Source: Piezodorus guildinii (taxonomy: Eukaryota; Arthropoda; Insecta; Hemiptera; Pentatomidae). Taken from it: a stretch of 64,000 bases of DNA. Location: the NCBI GenBank assembly GCA_023052935.1, contig CM041292.1:40756139-40820138 (forward strand). The letters run 5' to 3'. Shown one piece after another: positions 22,838 through 33,154 of this stretch. Position 1 is the stretch's first letter. Each line of letters opens with the position of its first letter. Position numbers and translations under genes: made by a program. The notes beneath the pieces are model-generated. The model saw only the letters and a list, made by a program, of their open reading frames with translations, was not told where the DNA came from and ran no database searches.

Positions 22838-23425
22838 AATCTAGGAGTTATGTTTGATCAAAACTTAACATGGAGTAACAATATTTCCCAAATTACCAGC
22901 AAATCCATCTCTATTCTCAAACAGCTCCTACGTTTCCGTGACTCTTTTCCTAGAATTATCCGTCGTCTCTTAGTGTCTTCACTCATCCTCCCCTATTTTG
23001 ACTATGGATGCCTAGTATATGGGGGTCTCAGTTGCGAAATGGAGATGAGAGTAAAAAGATTTATGTACGGCCTCCCCAGACAGTCACACGCCTCACTGGT
23101 ATTCTGGACAAAGGTGGCTCTATCCCGAATCTTGAAGTAAATACCTTCTAGGCATCTTTCTATTACAATTCTTGCGAGCCAGAAAACTTATCTTTGAAAC
23201 ATCTTATGATGATATATCTTTGGTCATTTTACTCCGCGCTCTTCCTTGCACACCCTAAATACAAGACCTCAACCTGATGTATACCTACCCTCTCATGGGC
23301 CAGCATCCTTTAAAAATCATCCCTGCTACCGTACTTTGGAACTCTTTACCCATCTCCCTCCGAACAGTGTCTCCCTAACCACTTTCAAACACCAATTATT
23401 TTTCCACCTCCTCAACAATCAATCT
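22838..23425 (+). pseudogene. CR1/Jockey-group LINE, RT C-terminal fragment
   Basis: Frames (shifted twice) resemble the region after the RT fingers and palm in CR1-group LINEs: LGVMFDQNLTWSNNIS, RRLLVSSLILPYFDYG, then YGLPRQSH and finally NSVSLTTFKHQLFFHLL, the usual end of such ORF2 proteins. The N-terminal endonuclease and catalytic YADD are absent. The RTE-type fragment begins immediately downstream on the other strand, so the two insertions abut. Confidence 0.7.
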
Positions 23426-23430
23426 TCCGT

Positions 23431-24545
23431 ACATAATAATAATAGGCTTACCGAACCCGAAGGTTCGATGCCGATGCGACCATATTCCACCTACACAGAC
23501 TCGTCCAATGTTCATCGTTCAAGCCCAAGCCTCCGAGATCAGCCTTAACGCAATTCTCCCATCGACGCTTTGGCCTACCTTTCGGACGCCTACCAGTCAG
23601 ATCAGCGTATACCAACTTTCTCGGAACCCGTCCTCACTAAGCCCATCAACTTTACTCGCCCATTTGAGTCTCCGCGATGCTATCAACTCAATTATATTCA
23701 CAGAATACAAGCTCCGCAATTCCGCGTTGTGTAATCTTCTTAACTCCCCAGTGGCCTCATCTCTCTTCGGATCAATTATTTTACGCAGTACCTTATTTTC
23801 GTAAACCTTGAGCCGTTGTTCATCCTTCAAAGTAAGCGGCCACGTTTAACATTCGTAAAAAACTGTCGGAAGAATAATAGTTTTATAAATTCTAACCTTA
23901 AGTTTTTAGATCTTTAAGACTTATTACTCGATCACCCTGGTATGTCAGTAACAAAACTTTACATACAGACTTACACATACCAATGGTACAAGATCACATT
24001 CGGACTTCCTACATACAATTTTTTGACAAACTTCACGGACATACTAACAAACTCATACAAAACATGGCCACGACAGACATGCCAGGGAATATTCAAAGAA
24101 GGCTGAAAAGAAGCTGGCTAAGAGATCTCCTTAAGTAAACTCTTTTAAAATTCAAGTTAGGAGTAGATGCCAATGGGTATCGACCTCCCTCATGCCTGAC
24201 ATGCCCTTTATACCAATTGTTATCAAATCCGCTTATTGTCACGGGCTGAGCGACAGGTGTGGATGTAAAAATAAATGACCAAAAAAAAAAATAAAAAAAG
24301 TTTTTAGATAGAAGCCGCGAGCTCAGTAACTTAGCAACTGAATAACACGCATTTCCCACCTTTAGTCGGGACTTTATTTCTTCCTGGATTTCATTTTTTC
24401 TTGTTATCATTGAACCTAAATACTTGAATTTCTCTACGTGTTCAAAAGTATATCCTGATACATCAACATCACCAAGATCGCCACCATTTCTGCTACTCAT
24501 ATATTTCGTCTTATCGGTATCTTCCGCACATACGTGATAAATATT
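23431..24545 (-). pseudogene. RTE-like LINE C-terminal region, split by an insertion
   Basis: Read on the minus strand from 24545: a frame with GYTFEHVEKFKYLGSMIT, IKSRLKVGNACYSVAKLL (to 24310), then after a 386 bp insertion LKDEQRLKVYENKVLRKI and RRLHNAELRSLY (23911 down), and near the end GRRPKGRPKRRWEN. The 3' end has an ATT-type short repeat near 23431, as usual in RTE elements. The upstream catalytic RT and endonuclease are missing. The 1.9 kb fragment belongs to the same family. Confidence 0.75.
23912..24297 (+). mobile_element. Jockey-like family 2, 5'-truncated 3' end with 12 bp TSD
   Basis: The frame ends RRLKRSWLRDLLK then a stop (near 24100-24140), followed by a 3' UTR and an A-rich tail (24281-24299). 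It is flanked by AAGTTTTTAGAT at 23900-23911 and 24298-24309, so it inserted into the pre-existing RTE copy. A sister fragment lies at 54238-54770. Confidence 0.8.
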
Positions 24546-24889
24546 GAATTTGATAACACGCGATTATTTACTGTTTTTATTTTATATCTTTTAGTTCTAT
24601 TAAGTTTAAAAATCTACTATTTTACTAAATAATTATGTATCAAATGAAGCCAGACAAATTGGACTTCCTCTGTTCACTGTATATTATTCTAAAGGGACGG
24701 AATGTCCCAGAATAAAAAATATGTTTTAATTCATTTATACAATACTATTCAATATAACTATAAAATTATTGTTTTATGACCTCATAAATAAAAATAAAAG
24801 AAACTCTATTCATCAAACGTCTTGAACGAACGAATAGCTGACATGAATGCTGACTGAATTATAACCAGAATAAGCCAATTGAATCCGAC

Positions 24890-25175
24890 CATAACGACTT
24901 TTTTGTTTATTCGTTTAACGCCGCTTTGTGCTGATCGGACGATACTACAGTTGGAGTCTTTAATTTTGCTTATCCATATTAAATTAGGATGGGTGTCTTA
25001 TAACGAGTACCTGACATCGTACCACCTTTATATGTTCCTTGTGGAGAATAATATAGCTATGGATTTTTGACTCCTATAAAAAAATTATAGGATCGTCTGT
25101 CAGGTTTGAACCCGCAACATTGGGCATAGGAGCTTATGCTAGCCACATGTGACCCCTGTCTAATACGACTTTGCT
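24890..25175 (-). repeat. SINE family 1, complete
   Basis: Reverse copy. On the minus strand the head reads GGGTCACATGTGGCTAGCAT with an A box, then GCGGGTTCAAACCTG (B box), and the body and tail follow down to AAACGAATAAACAA. It agrees with the copy at 20330. Confidence 0.75.
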
Positions 25176-25179
25176 CCGT

Positions 25180-25870
25180 TAATAAACACGAGAGTCCATC
25201 ATTATAACCAAAGCATATTCATACATTAAAATTAAATGTTGGCTACAATAATTAAGTAGCAGAAAAGTTGTTTTATTGGGATTGGTAAAAGGAAAGATGA
25301 CGATTAGAAATGTTGTTTTCTTTGTTAATGTGAATATTACGGATTGAATTTCAATCAATTGTTAACTATTTTCATACACACGTTTTAAACAATTATTTAG
25401 TTAAGTTGCTTAGTACGTTATGTTTACATTCTAATGACATATTAATAAATTTTACAAAAAACCACAATAGGAGGTTAACTTTTCATGTAAAGGGTGATCC
25501 CTGAAGAACTAGCTGACTAATATATATTTTCTTCCAGTATTATTATCTGTTAATCGGTCGCACTAATTTGAAATGATGTATAGACAACTGCAGAAATCTC
25601 ATACTGTTATATAGTTTCGTCCACGCATGCTTTAACAATCTCAACCATCTACTTTCTATAAGTTAATTAATTTTATTATATATAGAATGACTAGTTTTTA
25701 TGATCAGTTTTGTTCCTGTTGACCTTAGGTAAAGTGGTCATCCATTGATAAAACATACAAAGTAGAGGATAAAATGTTAACCATATATCCATAGGAATGT
25801 GTGTGTGTGTTTAAATATAGGAAATAAAAAAGAAGACAATAAGATTTCATAAATTACAAATATTTTTTGT
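25180..25870. other. AT-rich non-coding stretch, possibly intron
   Basis: Nothing recognised apart from the acceptor at its right edge (see next feature). Confidence 0.45.
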
Positions 25871-25877
25871 TTTATAG

Positions 25878-25967
25878 TGAAGGTCCAGGGTTCATGTTCT
25901 ATCAGTCTGAAACTAGCGACTCAGAAGCATGGGACCAATCACAACCTACCTTCATCTCCAACTACAG
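25878..25967 (+). CDS. candidate internal coding exon, unassigned
   Basis: A strong acceptor (pyrimidine tract TTTTTTGTTTTATAG ending 25877) and a good donor CTACAG/GTAACT (25967/25968) enclose exactly 90 nt. One frame is open across it, with one nt completing a codon at the start and two nt left at the end (both borders phase 2). It encodes EGPGFMFYQSETSDSEAW followed by DQSQPTFISNY, a peptide with Trp and acidic/Ser residues and normal codon composition, unlike the AT-rich flanks. The protein family was not recognised. The symmetrical phase would allow exon skipping. Coding is inferred, not proven. Confidence 0.55.
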
Positions 25968-25974
25968 GTAACTT

Positions 25975-28010
25975 GAGTATCAATTTAATAGTATACATTA
26001 TTTCTTTTAACACATTAATATATTTTCGTCTATATATTATAATTATTATTAAAATATATGCAACTGAGTAATTTTGAGTAATCGCGGAAGCTTATATTTC
26101 ATACATTTCAATAAGTAAATAGCTGCATGAGTATAACAAAAGATAAAATCATGTGAAGGATCTGGATCAAAATTACCATGATGGCAAATGAATGCCAAAG
26201 TTCCGTTTTTTCATATACAAATCATTATTTCTAACTATTGTACTTAATAAGATTCATACTAACTATACCTAACATATTTTACTTCACAAGTAACACATAT
26301 GCATGATTATTTTAAGAAAGAACTAGAAAAAATCATTTCGACAACGCACCGTAAGTTGCAATATTTAGAAACCAACACCGAAAATATACATAAAATTAAA
26401 TATATTTTAATGGTCCTTTTTACTCATCGTCTTTCAATATTATCTATCATCAAAAAAATATGTGTATCATTAAAGAAGAAAAGAAACAAAAGTGAAATAA
26501 ATAAAAAAACAATGTTCCACAATTTCTGTGAACGGAGTTTTGATTGCCCGAAAAAAATGTGTCTTTAAATATGGCCTGAAGATATCTAAGTACAGTGTAG
26601 TGGAAGATGTAAACGATGTGGTTGTAGAGAGATTTCTTTACCAAAATAATTTAAAATAAATGGTTCATTATGAGTTATTATTTACAAAGCGTACATAGAT
26701 TGGTCATCATACCGGGAACGCGTATATAAACTCGAAAAATTGAAAAAAAAAATATAGTGTATATATTGAATATTAATGACAATTACTTTCCATTAACCAA
26801 GCCAAACATGGCGTAAAAGATAGCTGCCGTCTAAAAAAAAGCGCTTTTGTAACAAGTCCTTCCGAACGTTTTATGTTATCTTAACCGTTATGTTTCTTGA
26901 AACAACTATTTAATTGCCCAAGTTGTATCTGTAATAAATATCTGTTAATGAATTTAGTGTATATTGTGCTAACGTGGCTTTTAAGAAATGATTCATTTAT
27001 TTTAGCAATGAGGCTGAAAAATATGAAACGGGGTGAAGAAAAATTGTGCGAAAGGATACAGCTAAAGCATACCATAAAATCAAACTAGAAGAGAAAATAA
27101 TGATAAAATTAAACGTAAATATGAACCTTCAAAGAAAATATCAAGAAGAAAAGAAATAAGAGAACATGAGATAGCTCAAGTACCAACATCTACAATCAGC
27201 AAAGTTGATGCAATGATAAAAAATGTTGATGTACCTCCTGAAGTGCGCAAGAAATGTTTATCTAAGTATTGACTAACATCAAGATAAAAATTCAATATAA
27301 TTGTTAAACATTTTTGTTTGGCTTCGTACATTATTAAATGAGATTTAAATAACAAGTTGTTATGATTAAGCATTACGCCTGATGAATAAATTAATTTTCA
27401 AATCATCCAACATCTAGACATTTCACTTATGATTTTATAAACCTAAATTGTATCTATATCGTCATTCAGAGAACACTTGTATCAATTCGCGAACACCTCA
27501 TCATTTCGAGAAACGTCACTAAAATCACAGATAACCAATAATTATTTTATATTTTCGAAAACGTCCCTGGTAACATAAAACAAAGACGGACTTCTTATAT
27601 CTTCAGCTTATTTATTTATACAAATTTTAGGCAAGAAAATAGTCAAATAGCTCCATTTGTAGTCTTTTTTTTTTAACGTTTATATTTCCAATTTTTTTAG
27701 TGATATTTAATTTCTTAATAATAAGTGCATACTTTCGCTATTAAACTGTGTCATAAAGAAATACTCAAGTTATATTCTAGTTTTATATTAAACCTCACAA
27801 AAACGTTCTCGGAATGATTGTTTTTAGTGACTTTTTAATTAAAAAATGAAATTGCAAGAGTAGTACTCAATTCTATGCTCTGTCAAGGTAGATATTGTTT
27901 AATTATTATTTAAGCTGATTATTAATTTATTCACTGCTAAGTATTTTTATCATAAAACTGAAGTCGGAATTTCCTACCTTGGTGATTTTGAGCCAACTAT
28001 CTATTAGTAG
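25975..28010. other. AT-rich non-coding stretch, possibly intron
   Basis: No repeat family recognised. Around 27100-27275 a short frame ends VPPEVRKKCLSKY then stop, which may be a transposon or gene relic, but no family could be named. Confidence 0.4.
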
Positions 28011-28100
28011 TGCTTAAAAACTATGATTTTAAAATACAAAAAGCTGAAAAAAATTATTAGTAGTACTTACAAAAAAAAATATTACTAGTACTTAAAAACT
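28010..28100 (+). repeat. local tandem duplication at the Jockey target
   Basis: CTTAAAAACTATGATTTTAA at about 28013 recurs at 32733 beyond the Jockey element, and ACTTAAAAACT is at 28090-28100 and 32732-32742. Before the insertion the locus seems to have held two direct copies ~75 bp apart; the LINE then inserted in the second. Confidence 0.7.
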
Positions 28101-28379
28101 TTTTTTTTTTTTTTTTTTTTTTTAGATACAATTCTTTATTGAAAATATTACAATCTGTCCAATTTAGGACATTTTTAATAGGGATAAAGTACAACATTCA
28201 TACTGCATTCACACGATATATACAAAACAATAAATTTATATAATAATAATACAATATAAATAAATACAAAACAAAATCAATAAAAATATATACAAAAGTC
28301 ACTCATACCTATATACAATTCACAAGCATACAGCACGTGAGTGGAGAATCTAGCCAATGCTAGAACTCCAATATACATT

Positions 28380-31064
28380 TTACAAGAGGTCTCGAGGCCA
28401 CTGCCGTTTCAACCTTCTAGGAGGATGGTAAGGATGTATGGAGCTGATAAGGATTGAGCCAGGGGATTAGGGTGATGGATAAGGTTCTGATGGAATTTAG
28501 AGAATTTTATTGGTATAAGGTCTAAAATAAATAGAATATTTAGGTCGCGGTGTAAGGTATGGTTGGATACATAATAAGGAGCATTAACTATTGTTCGGAG
28601 GACTTTTGATTGGAAGGATTGAATGCGTTTGATGTTAGAAAATTTGGCTGTCCCCCACAGTTCAAGTCCGTAGGTCCAGATAGGTTTTAGTACTGTCTTG
28701 TATATTAGCAGTTTGTTCTCGATAGATAATTTAGAATTTCGTTCAGTAGTCTGTATAATTGTCCGAATCGTCGATTAAGTTCTTGTCGTTTAAGTCTAGT
28801 GTGCGGGTTCCAAGTTAGTCTTTTGTCCAGAAGGAAGCCAAGATACCGGACTGTGTCGGAGAAAGGATGCGGAACGGAGTTAAAGAGAACTGGACAGCAG
28901 GATTGTCTTCGAAGGGTAAAGGTGACATGTCTGCATTTGGATTCATTGACTTTGATTCTCCAGTTGTTACACCAGTCTTCAATTTGAGAAAGGTGCGTTT
29001 GGAGGCCTGCAGATGCAATTTCGGGATCTAAGTGAGAGGATAGGATAGCTGTGTCATCAGCGTACGTTGCTAGGAAGGTATTAGGGCAAAGAGGAATATC
29101 AGCTGTGTATATATTGTAGAGGATAGGACCAAGGACACTGCCCTGAGGAACACCGGATTCGACTGGATAAAAATTGGAATATTCTGCACCACAACGAACT
29201 CGGAAGGAGCGGTTTGATAGATAGGATCGGAGGACTAGGTATAAGGATTGGGGTAAATGGTTTTTGAGCTTAAAGAGCAATCCCGGGTGCCACACCCGGT
29301 CAAATGCTTGCGTTATGTCCAGAAATGCACCCGAGCAGTACTCCTTGTTCTCAAGGGCAGAGGAAATATGGTCAACGACTCGGAGCCCTTGCTGAACGGT
29401 TGAATGTTGGGAACGGAATCCAAACTGATGGGAAGGAATGTGTGGGATTCTAATAAAGGTAATATTCGTTTGAGGAGGATTTTTTCAAAGATTTTTGAAA
29501 GGATTGGGAGTAGGCTTATAGGTCTATATGATGTCGTAGTGTTAGGAGGTTTACCTGGTTTTAGGAAGAGAATTATTGTGGAATGTTTCCATAAGAGAGG
29601 AAAATGAGTAGTGCGTAGAATGGAGTTGTAAATATATGTAAGAAATATAACGGCTTTAGATGGAAGCTGTCTGAGAATCTGAGGAGTGAGGAGATCGTAT
29701 CCAGGAGATTTACGGAGTGCAAGTTTTCGGAGAAGATATTTGACCTCAGAGGGATTAACTGCTTTAGGAGGTAATGAAAGCGGGATTGGAGACTGAAGGA
29801 ACTGTTCCACCACTGCAGTGTGGTTTGGATTGGATTCTGGATGAGGTGTGAAGACTTGGGAAACGTATTTGGCAAGTTCCTCGGCTTTGTCTTCATCAGA
29901 CGCAGCCCAGGAACCATTACTACGACGGAGGGGATGGGAAATATGGTGGGATTTTAGAATTTTCTTGGTGACATTCCACAGGGAATTGTCACAAGCCGAA
30001 AGAGAAGAAAGGAAGGAACTAAAGGATTGGGAACGGAAGGTTGCAAGCTCCCTCTTTAATTGTCTACAATAAAAGTTATAGGAGCGGCGATCTGTGGGGT
30101 GACGGGTGCGTTGCCATAAGGATCTGGATCGGCGTTTGGTGCGGATGAGGTCTATGAGGTGTTGTGGTAAATGATTTTGGTTATGACTTATCTGGGAATG
30201 CTTGGGAGAGGAGGCAGTCCAAACAGCTTGTTGAATAGCGATGGTGAAGGAGTTTACGGCATCGTCAAGGTCATCTGGAGTTTTGAGTTTCACTTTGAGG
30301 TCAATATCACTGGTCAGGATTTGGCGAAAAAGGTCCCAGTTTAATGGTCCTCTGATAAATGACGGTGGGGTGGGTTTAGGAATAGGAATTAGGGATACTT
30401 TAAGGAGCAATGGACTATGGTCAGAGGACAGTTCATCAAGGCGAGTCACCGACATGTTTAGGGAGCCTAATCCGCTGTGAATAAAGAAGTCAAGGATGTC
30501 AGGATTACGGTTAGGATCAGTTGGCCAGTAGGTAGGGGAGTCAGGAGGCAGGAGGTTGAAACGTCTAGAGCTGAGTGCAGACTGTAAATTCCGCCCACGA
30601 CTATTCGTGGATCTGCAACCCCATTGTTGGTTCTTAGCATTCATGTCTGCACCCAGAATGAAGTGGTTTCCTAAAAAATTGAGGAAGGATTCGAATAGAA
30701 TGTTGGAGATGGAATGTTTAGGAGGGCAGTACGCTGATGCGAGGGTGATCGGAAAAGAAAAAGTCTTGATTACTATGGCGGTGCATTGTAGGAAATCATA
30801 GGAGGGAACTGGGAGTATATGGTGGGAGAGGGACTGGTGCACAATGACAGCAGTACCGGCATGGGCTTTTCCGTCTGGGTGGTCTGTACGGTATGTTACG
30901 TATTGAGGTATTTTAAAGAACTGTTTTTTAGTGGTTAGTCTAGTTTCAGTGATAAGTGCTACATCAACGTTTTTGTCTTGCAATAAAGCTGTAAGTTCGT
31001 CAGTGTGATTTCTAACACCATTCGCATTCCAAAGGAGAATGGACAAGGGGTTAGGTGTAGTCAT
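28380..31064 (-). pseudogene. Jockey ORF2 (endonuclease + reverse transcriptase), two frameshifts
   Basis: ORF2 nicks the target DNA and copies the element RNA. 31064-~29440: APE-type endonuclease at the N-terminus (NANGVRNHTDEL; TETRL; ILGADMNAKNQQWG; LSSDHSPLL), then a linker and the RT fingers (SPGYDLLTPQ; SYRPISLLPILSKIFEKI). After a frameshift near 29440 the palm follows in another frame: FLDITQAFDRVWHPG, GVPQGSVLGPILYNIY and the catalytic YADDT. A second shift near 28745 leads to the thumb/C-terminal part (KPIWTYGLELWGTAK), which ends PPRRLKRQWPRDLL with TAA at 28380-28382. There is no RNase H domain, as usual for Jockey. The ATG abuts the ORF1 stop (TAAATG), suggesting coupled translation. 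Confidence 0.88.
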
Positions 31065-32347
31065 TTAAGGATTTTTTAAGGAAGGGATTAAATTTGATAC
31101 GAGATTAGTAAGTAGTGATATTAGCGGCATGACAAGGGATTTGATTTCAGTGATGAAGGATGTCATCAAACTTGTAAGGTCTGTGACATTTGATGGAGGA
31201 GGAATATGTGAAATTTGATGCGGATGAGGTTTTTGAGGGTTGGGTAAATTTTGAGAAATAGGTGCTTGTGGAAGGGGTTCAGGATGTATGCGTTGTTCCG
31301 GCAGGGCCTCTTTGTTCTGGTTCCCACCTCCAAGTAGATGGGCAAATGTTACATTGGAATCAATTGTTTTCGAAGGTTGTCTTCTGCTTCTGATTGGTTC
31401 AGCTGTTTCATCCAGATTCTGAGGTTTTTGGTATCTGCTTTTGAGGTTCTTGTAGATTTGACATCCTTTGTAGTTAGCCGGATGGTTCTCGAGGCACAGA
31501 GCACATACAGCGGGTGTTGATCTTAATCGTGTACATTCTTCTGATTTATGTTGCTCACCGCATTTCACACAGCGTGGTGTGTGGTGGCAGTAAGTTCTCG
31601 TATGACCATATGCCTGACAATTATGGCACTGAACTATTTCTTTCTTAGTGTAAGGTTTCTCAACTCTTACACTAGTATAGTACAACCTATTGAGGTCGTA
31701 ATTTTTTTCAACTCCTGCTGATGGTTCCAAATCCACGAAGAATAGAGGCAGTGGAATTTTATCTTTTAGGACATTGGTCACTTGCCGCACTTTATAGCCT
31801 ATCTCCGTCAGTTCTTCTTTGATAGCTGTAACTGGTGTCGAAGGGTGTAGGTTTCTAATTACAACCCTTAAAGCTCTCTCCTGGCGCAACTGATAGGTAT
31901 GAAAATCAGCTTTGGTCTCAGTCAGATATTTCACTATTTTTCTGTAGCTTTCGGCGGTAGTCGGGGATATTTTAGTATCATGGTTCTGCTTATACAAGAA
32001 TAACTATTAGGATCAGTTACTTTGTTTAAATGCGCACACATCAGTTGAAAATTTTTAATATTTTTAACAAATATTGGTGGAGGTAGTGGTTCCCTGGGTA
32101 TAGGAGAAGATTCCATGGTTTCTTTTTCATTTTGGAGGATCTGAAATGGATTCGGTGTAAAAAACGGCGATTCATCAGATAATCCTTGTGATGATGTGCT
32201 AGGCTGTGGTTCAGATCCTAAAGAAGTAGCTGAAGCGGTCGCTGGTGGAATCATTTTTTTATTATTTTCACGGCGAGGTCTCTGTTTTGTAGGAGACGAG
32301 TTTGAACCTGCAGATCTAGATCTTTTACTTGTAGCTTTTGAGGACAT
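31065..32347 (-). pseudogene. Jockey ORF1 (Gag-like, zinc knuckles), one frameshift
   Basis: ORF1 packages the element RNA. It starts at MSSKATSKRSRSAGS (32347), a basic/Ser-rich N-terminus. The frame shifts once near 31995, and the C-terminal part carries three zinc knuckles: CHNCQAYGHTRTYC, CVKCGEQHKSEEC and CALCLENHPANYKGC. A Pro/Gln-rich tail and a hydrophobic C-terminus follow. An upstream in-frame Met at 32368 is possible but lies next to the poly(T) tract. The first half would be translated alone in this copy. Confidence 0.82.
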
Positions 32348-32372
32348 AACTTGATGAAAATATCTCATTGAT

Positions 32373-32373
<1 letters not shown>

Positions 32374-32421
<48 letters not shown>
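32374..32421. repeat. 48-bp A/T homopolymer in the Jockey 5' UTR
   Basis: An uninterrupted run of 48 A (plus strand), that is T in the element RNA, ends about 26 nt upstream of the ORF1 ATG. It is not at an element end, so it is not a tail. It may be an expansion in this copy. Confidence 0.85.
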
Positions 32422-32423
<2 letters not shown>

Positions 32424-32843
32424 AATAAAATAATGAGATGAGAATGAGAAAGAAAGATAATAAAAGAAAGATAAGCTAAAGAAAAGCAAGCCCGAGCTTG
32501 CCGAGCTAGCGGCAATCAGCTGATCAGTGACCCTCCTTTCACTTTTCGCGATTCTACAAAATAAATTATAACTTTGCTTACCGATATTTCTCCAATATTC
32601 ACTGCTGTGGTTTTCTTGAAGTCTAGTGATGTTTTCCAGACTGAACTCAAGCGAATTCCTACTGAAAAGAGCAAAAATCTGAGAGACGAAGTAACGTATG
32701 ACTGTTATCATCGAGCGCATCAGCTGTTCTCACTTAAAAACTATGATTTTAAAATAAAAAAAGCTAAACAATTTTCACAGCTAACTTTTTTTCCGAAATT
32801 TATTTCTAAATTAGCTCGTAAGTTAAGGAATTGGGGTTTCGTC

Positions 32844-33083
32844 AATTATAAACTCCGGACCGTGAAACTTCTTAAAAAAATAACTTTATTGGTATAACAA
32901 TCAGTACAATGGTTATAACATATCTAATAGACTAATGACGCGTACACTTGTAACGGAACTATACTATTGCATACCGGACTCTGTGTCTTCGCTGTCCTGC
33001 ACTGGCCTATATATACTAGATAAGTAGTGGTGGGGTATTTATGCTGAGCTTGTGGTTTCTACTGGGGCGTCTGGTGTATAACT
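32844..33083 (-). repeat. errantivirus 3' LTR
   Basis: 240 bp, starting AGTTATACACC and ending TTTATAATT on the element strand, the AGTTA...AATT form of gypsy-type LTRs. It has a TATA-like TATATATA (33008-33015) and a polyadenylation signal AATAAA (inverse of 32885-32890). Confidence 0.93.
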
Positions 33084-33093
33084 CCTCCCTGCC
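33084..33093 (-). promoter_or_regulatory. polypurine tract
   Basis: GGCAGGGAGG on the element strand directly upstream of the 3' LTR; primes plus-strand DNA synthesis. Confidence 0.8.
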
Positions 33094-33154
33094 GAAGATT
33101 GAAGCTTCCTAGCGAAATGTTGGATGAGTGTGCCCAAGGGTTGAAGGGTGGTTG

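Larger units (their letters stand above)
28101..32731 (-). mobile_element. Jockey-clade LINE, 4.63 kb, nearly complete
   Basis: Non-LTR retrotransposon read on the minus strand: 5' UTR (32731-32348), ORF1 with three zinc knuckles, ORF2 with endonuclease and RT, 3' UTR, and poly(A) tail (T run 28100-28123 on the plus strand). The flanking 11 bp direct repeat ACTTAAAAACT (28090-28100, 32732-32742) marks the insertion. At least three frameshifts inactivate it. Its upper flank lies only about 110 bp from the errantivirus LTR. Confidence 0.9.

Noticed and set aside
27100..27275. Possible gene end (frame ending VRKKCLSKY)
   Set aside because: Short, stops just upstream, no splice acceptor or family recognised.
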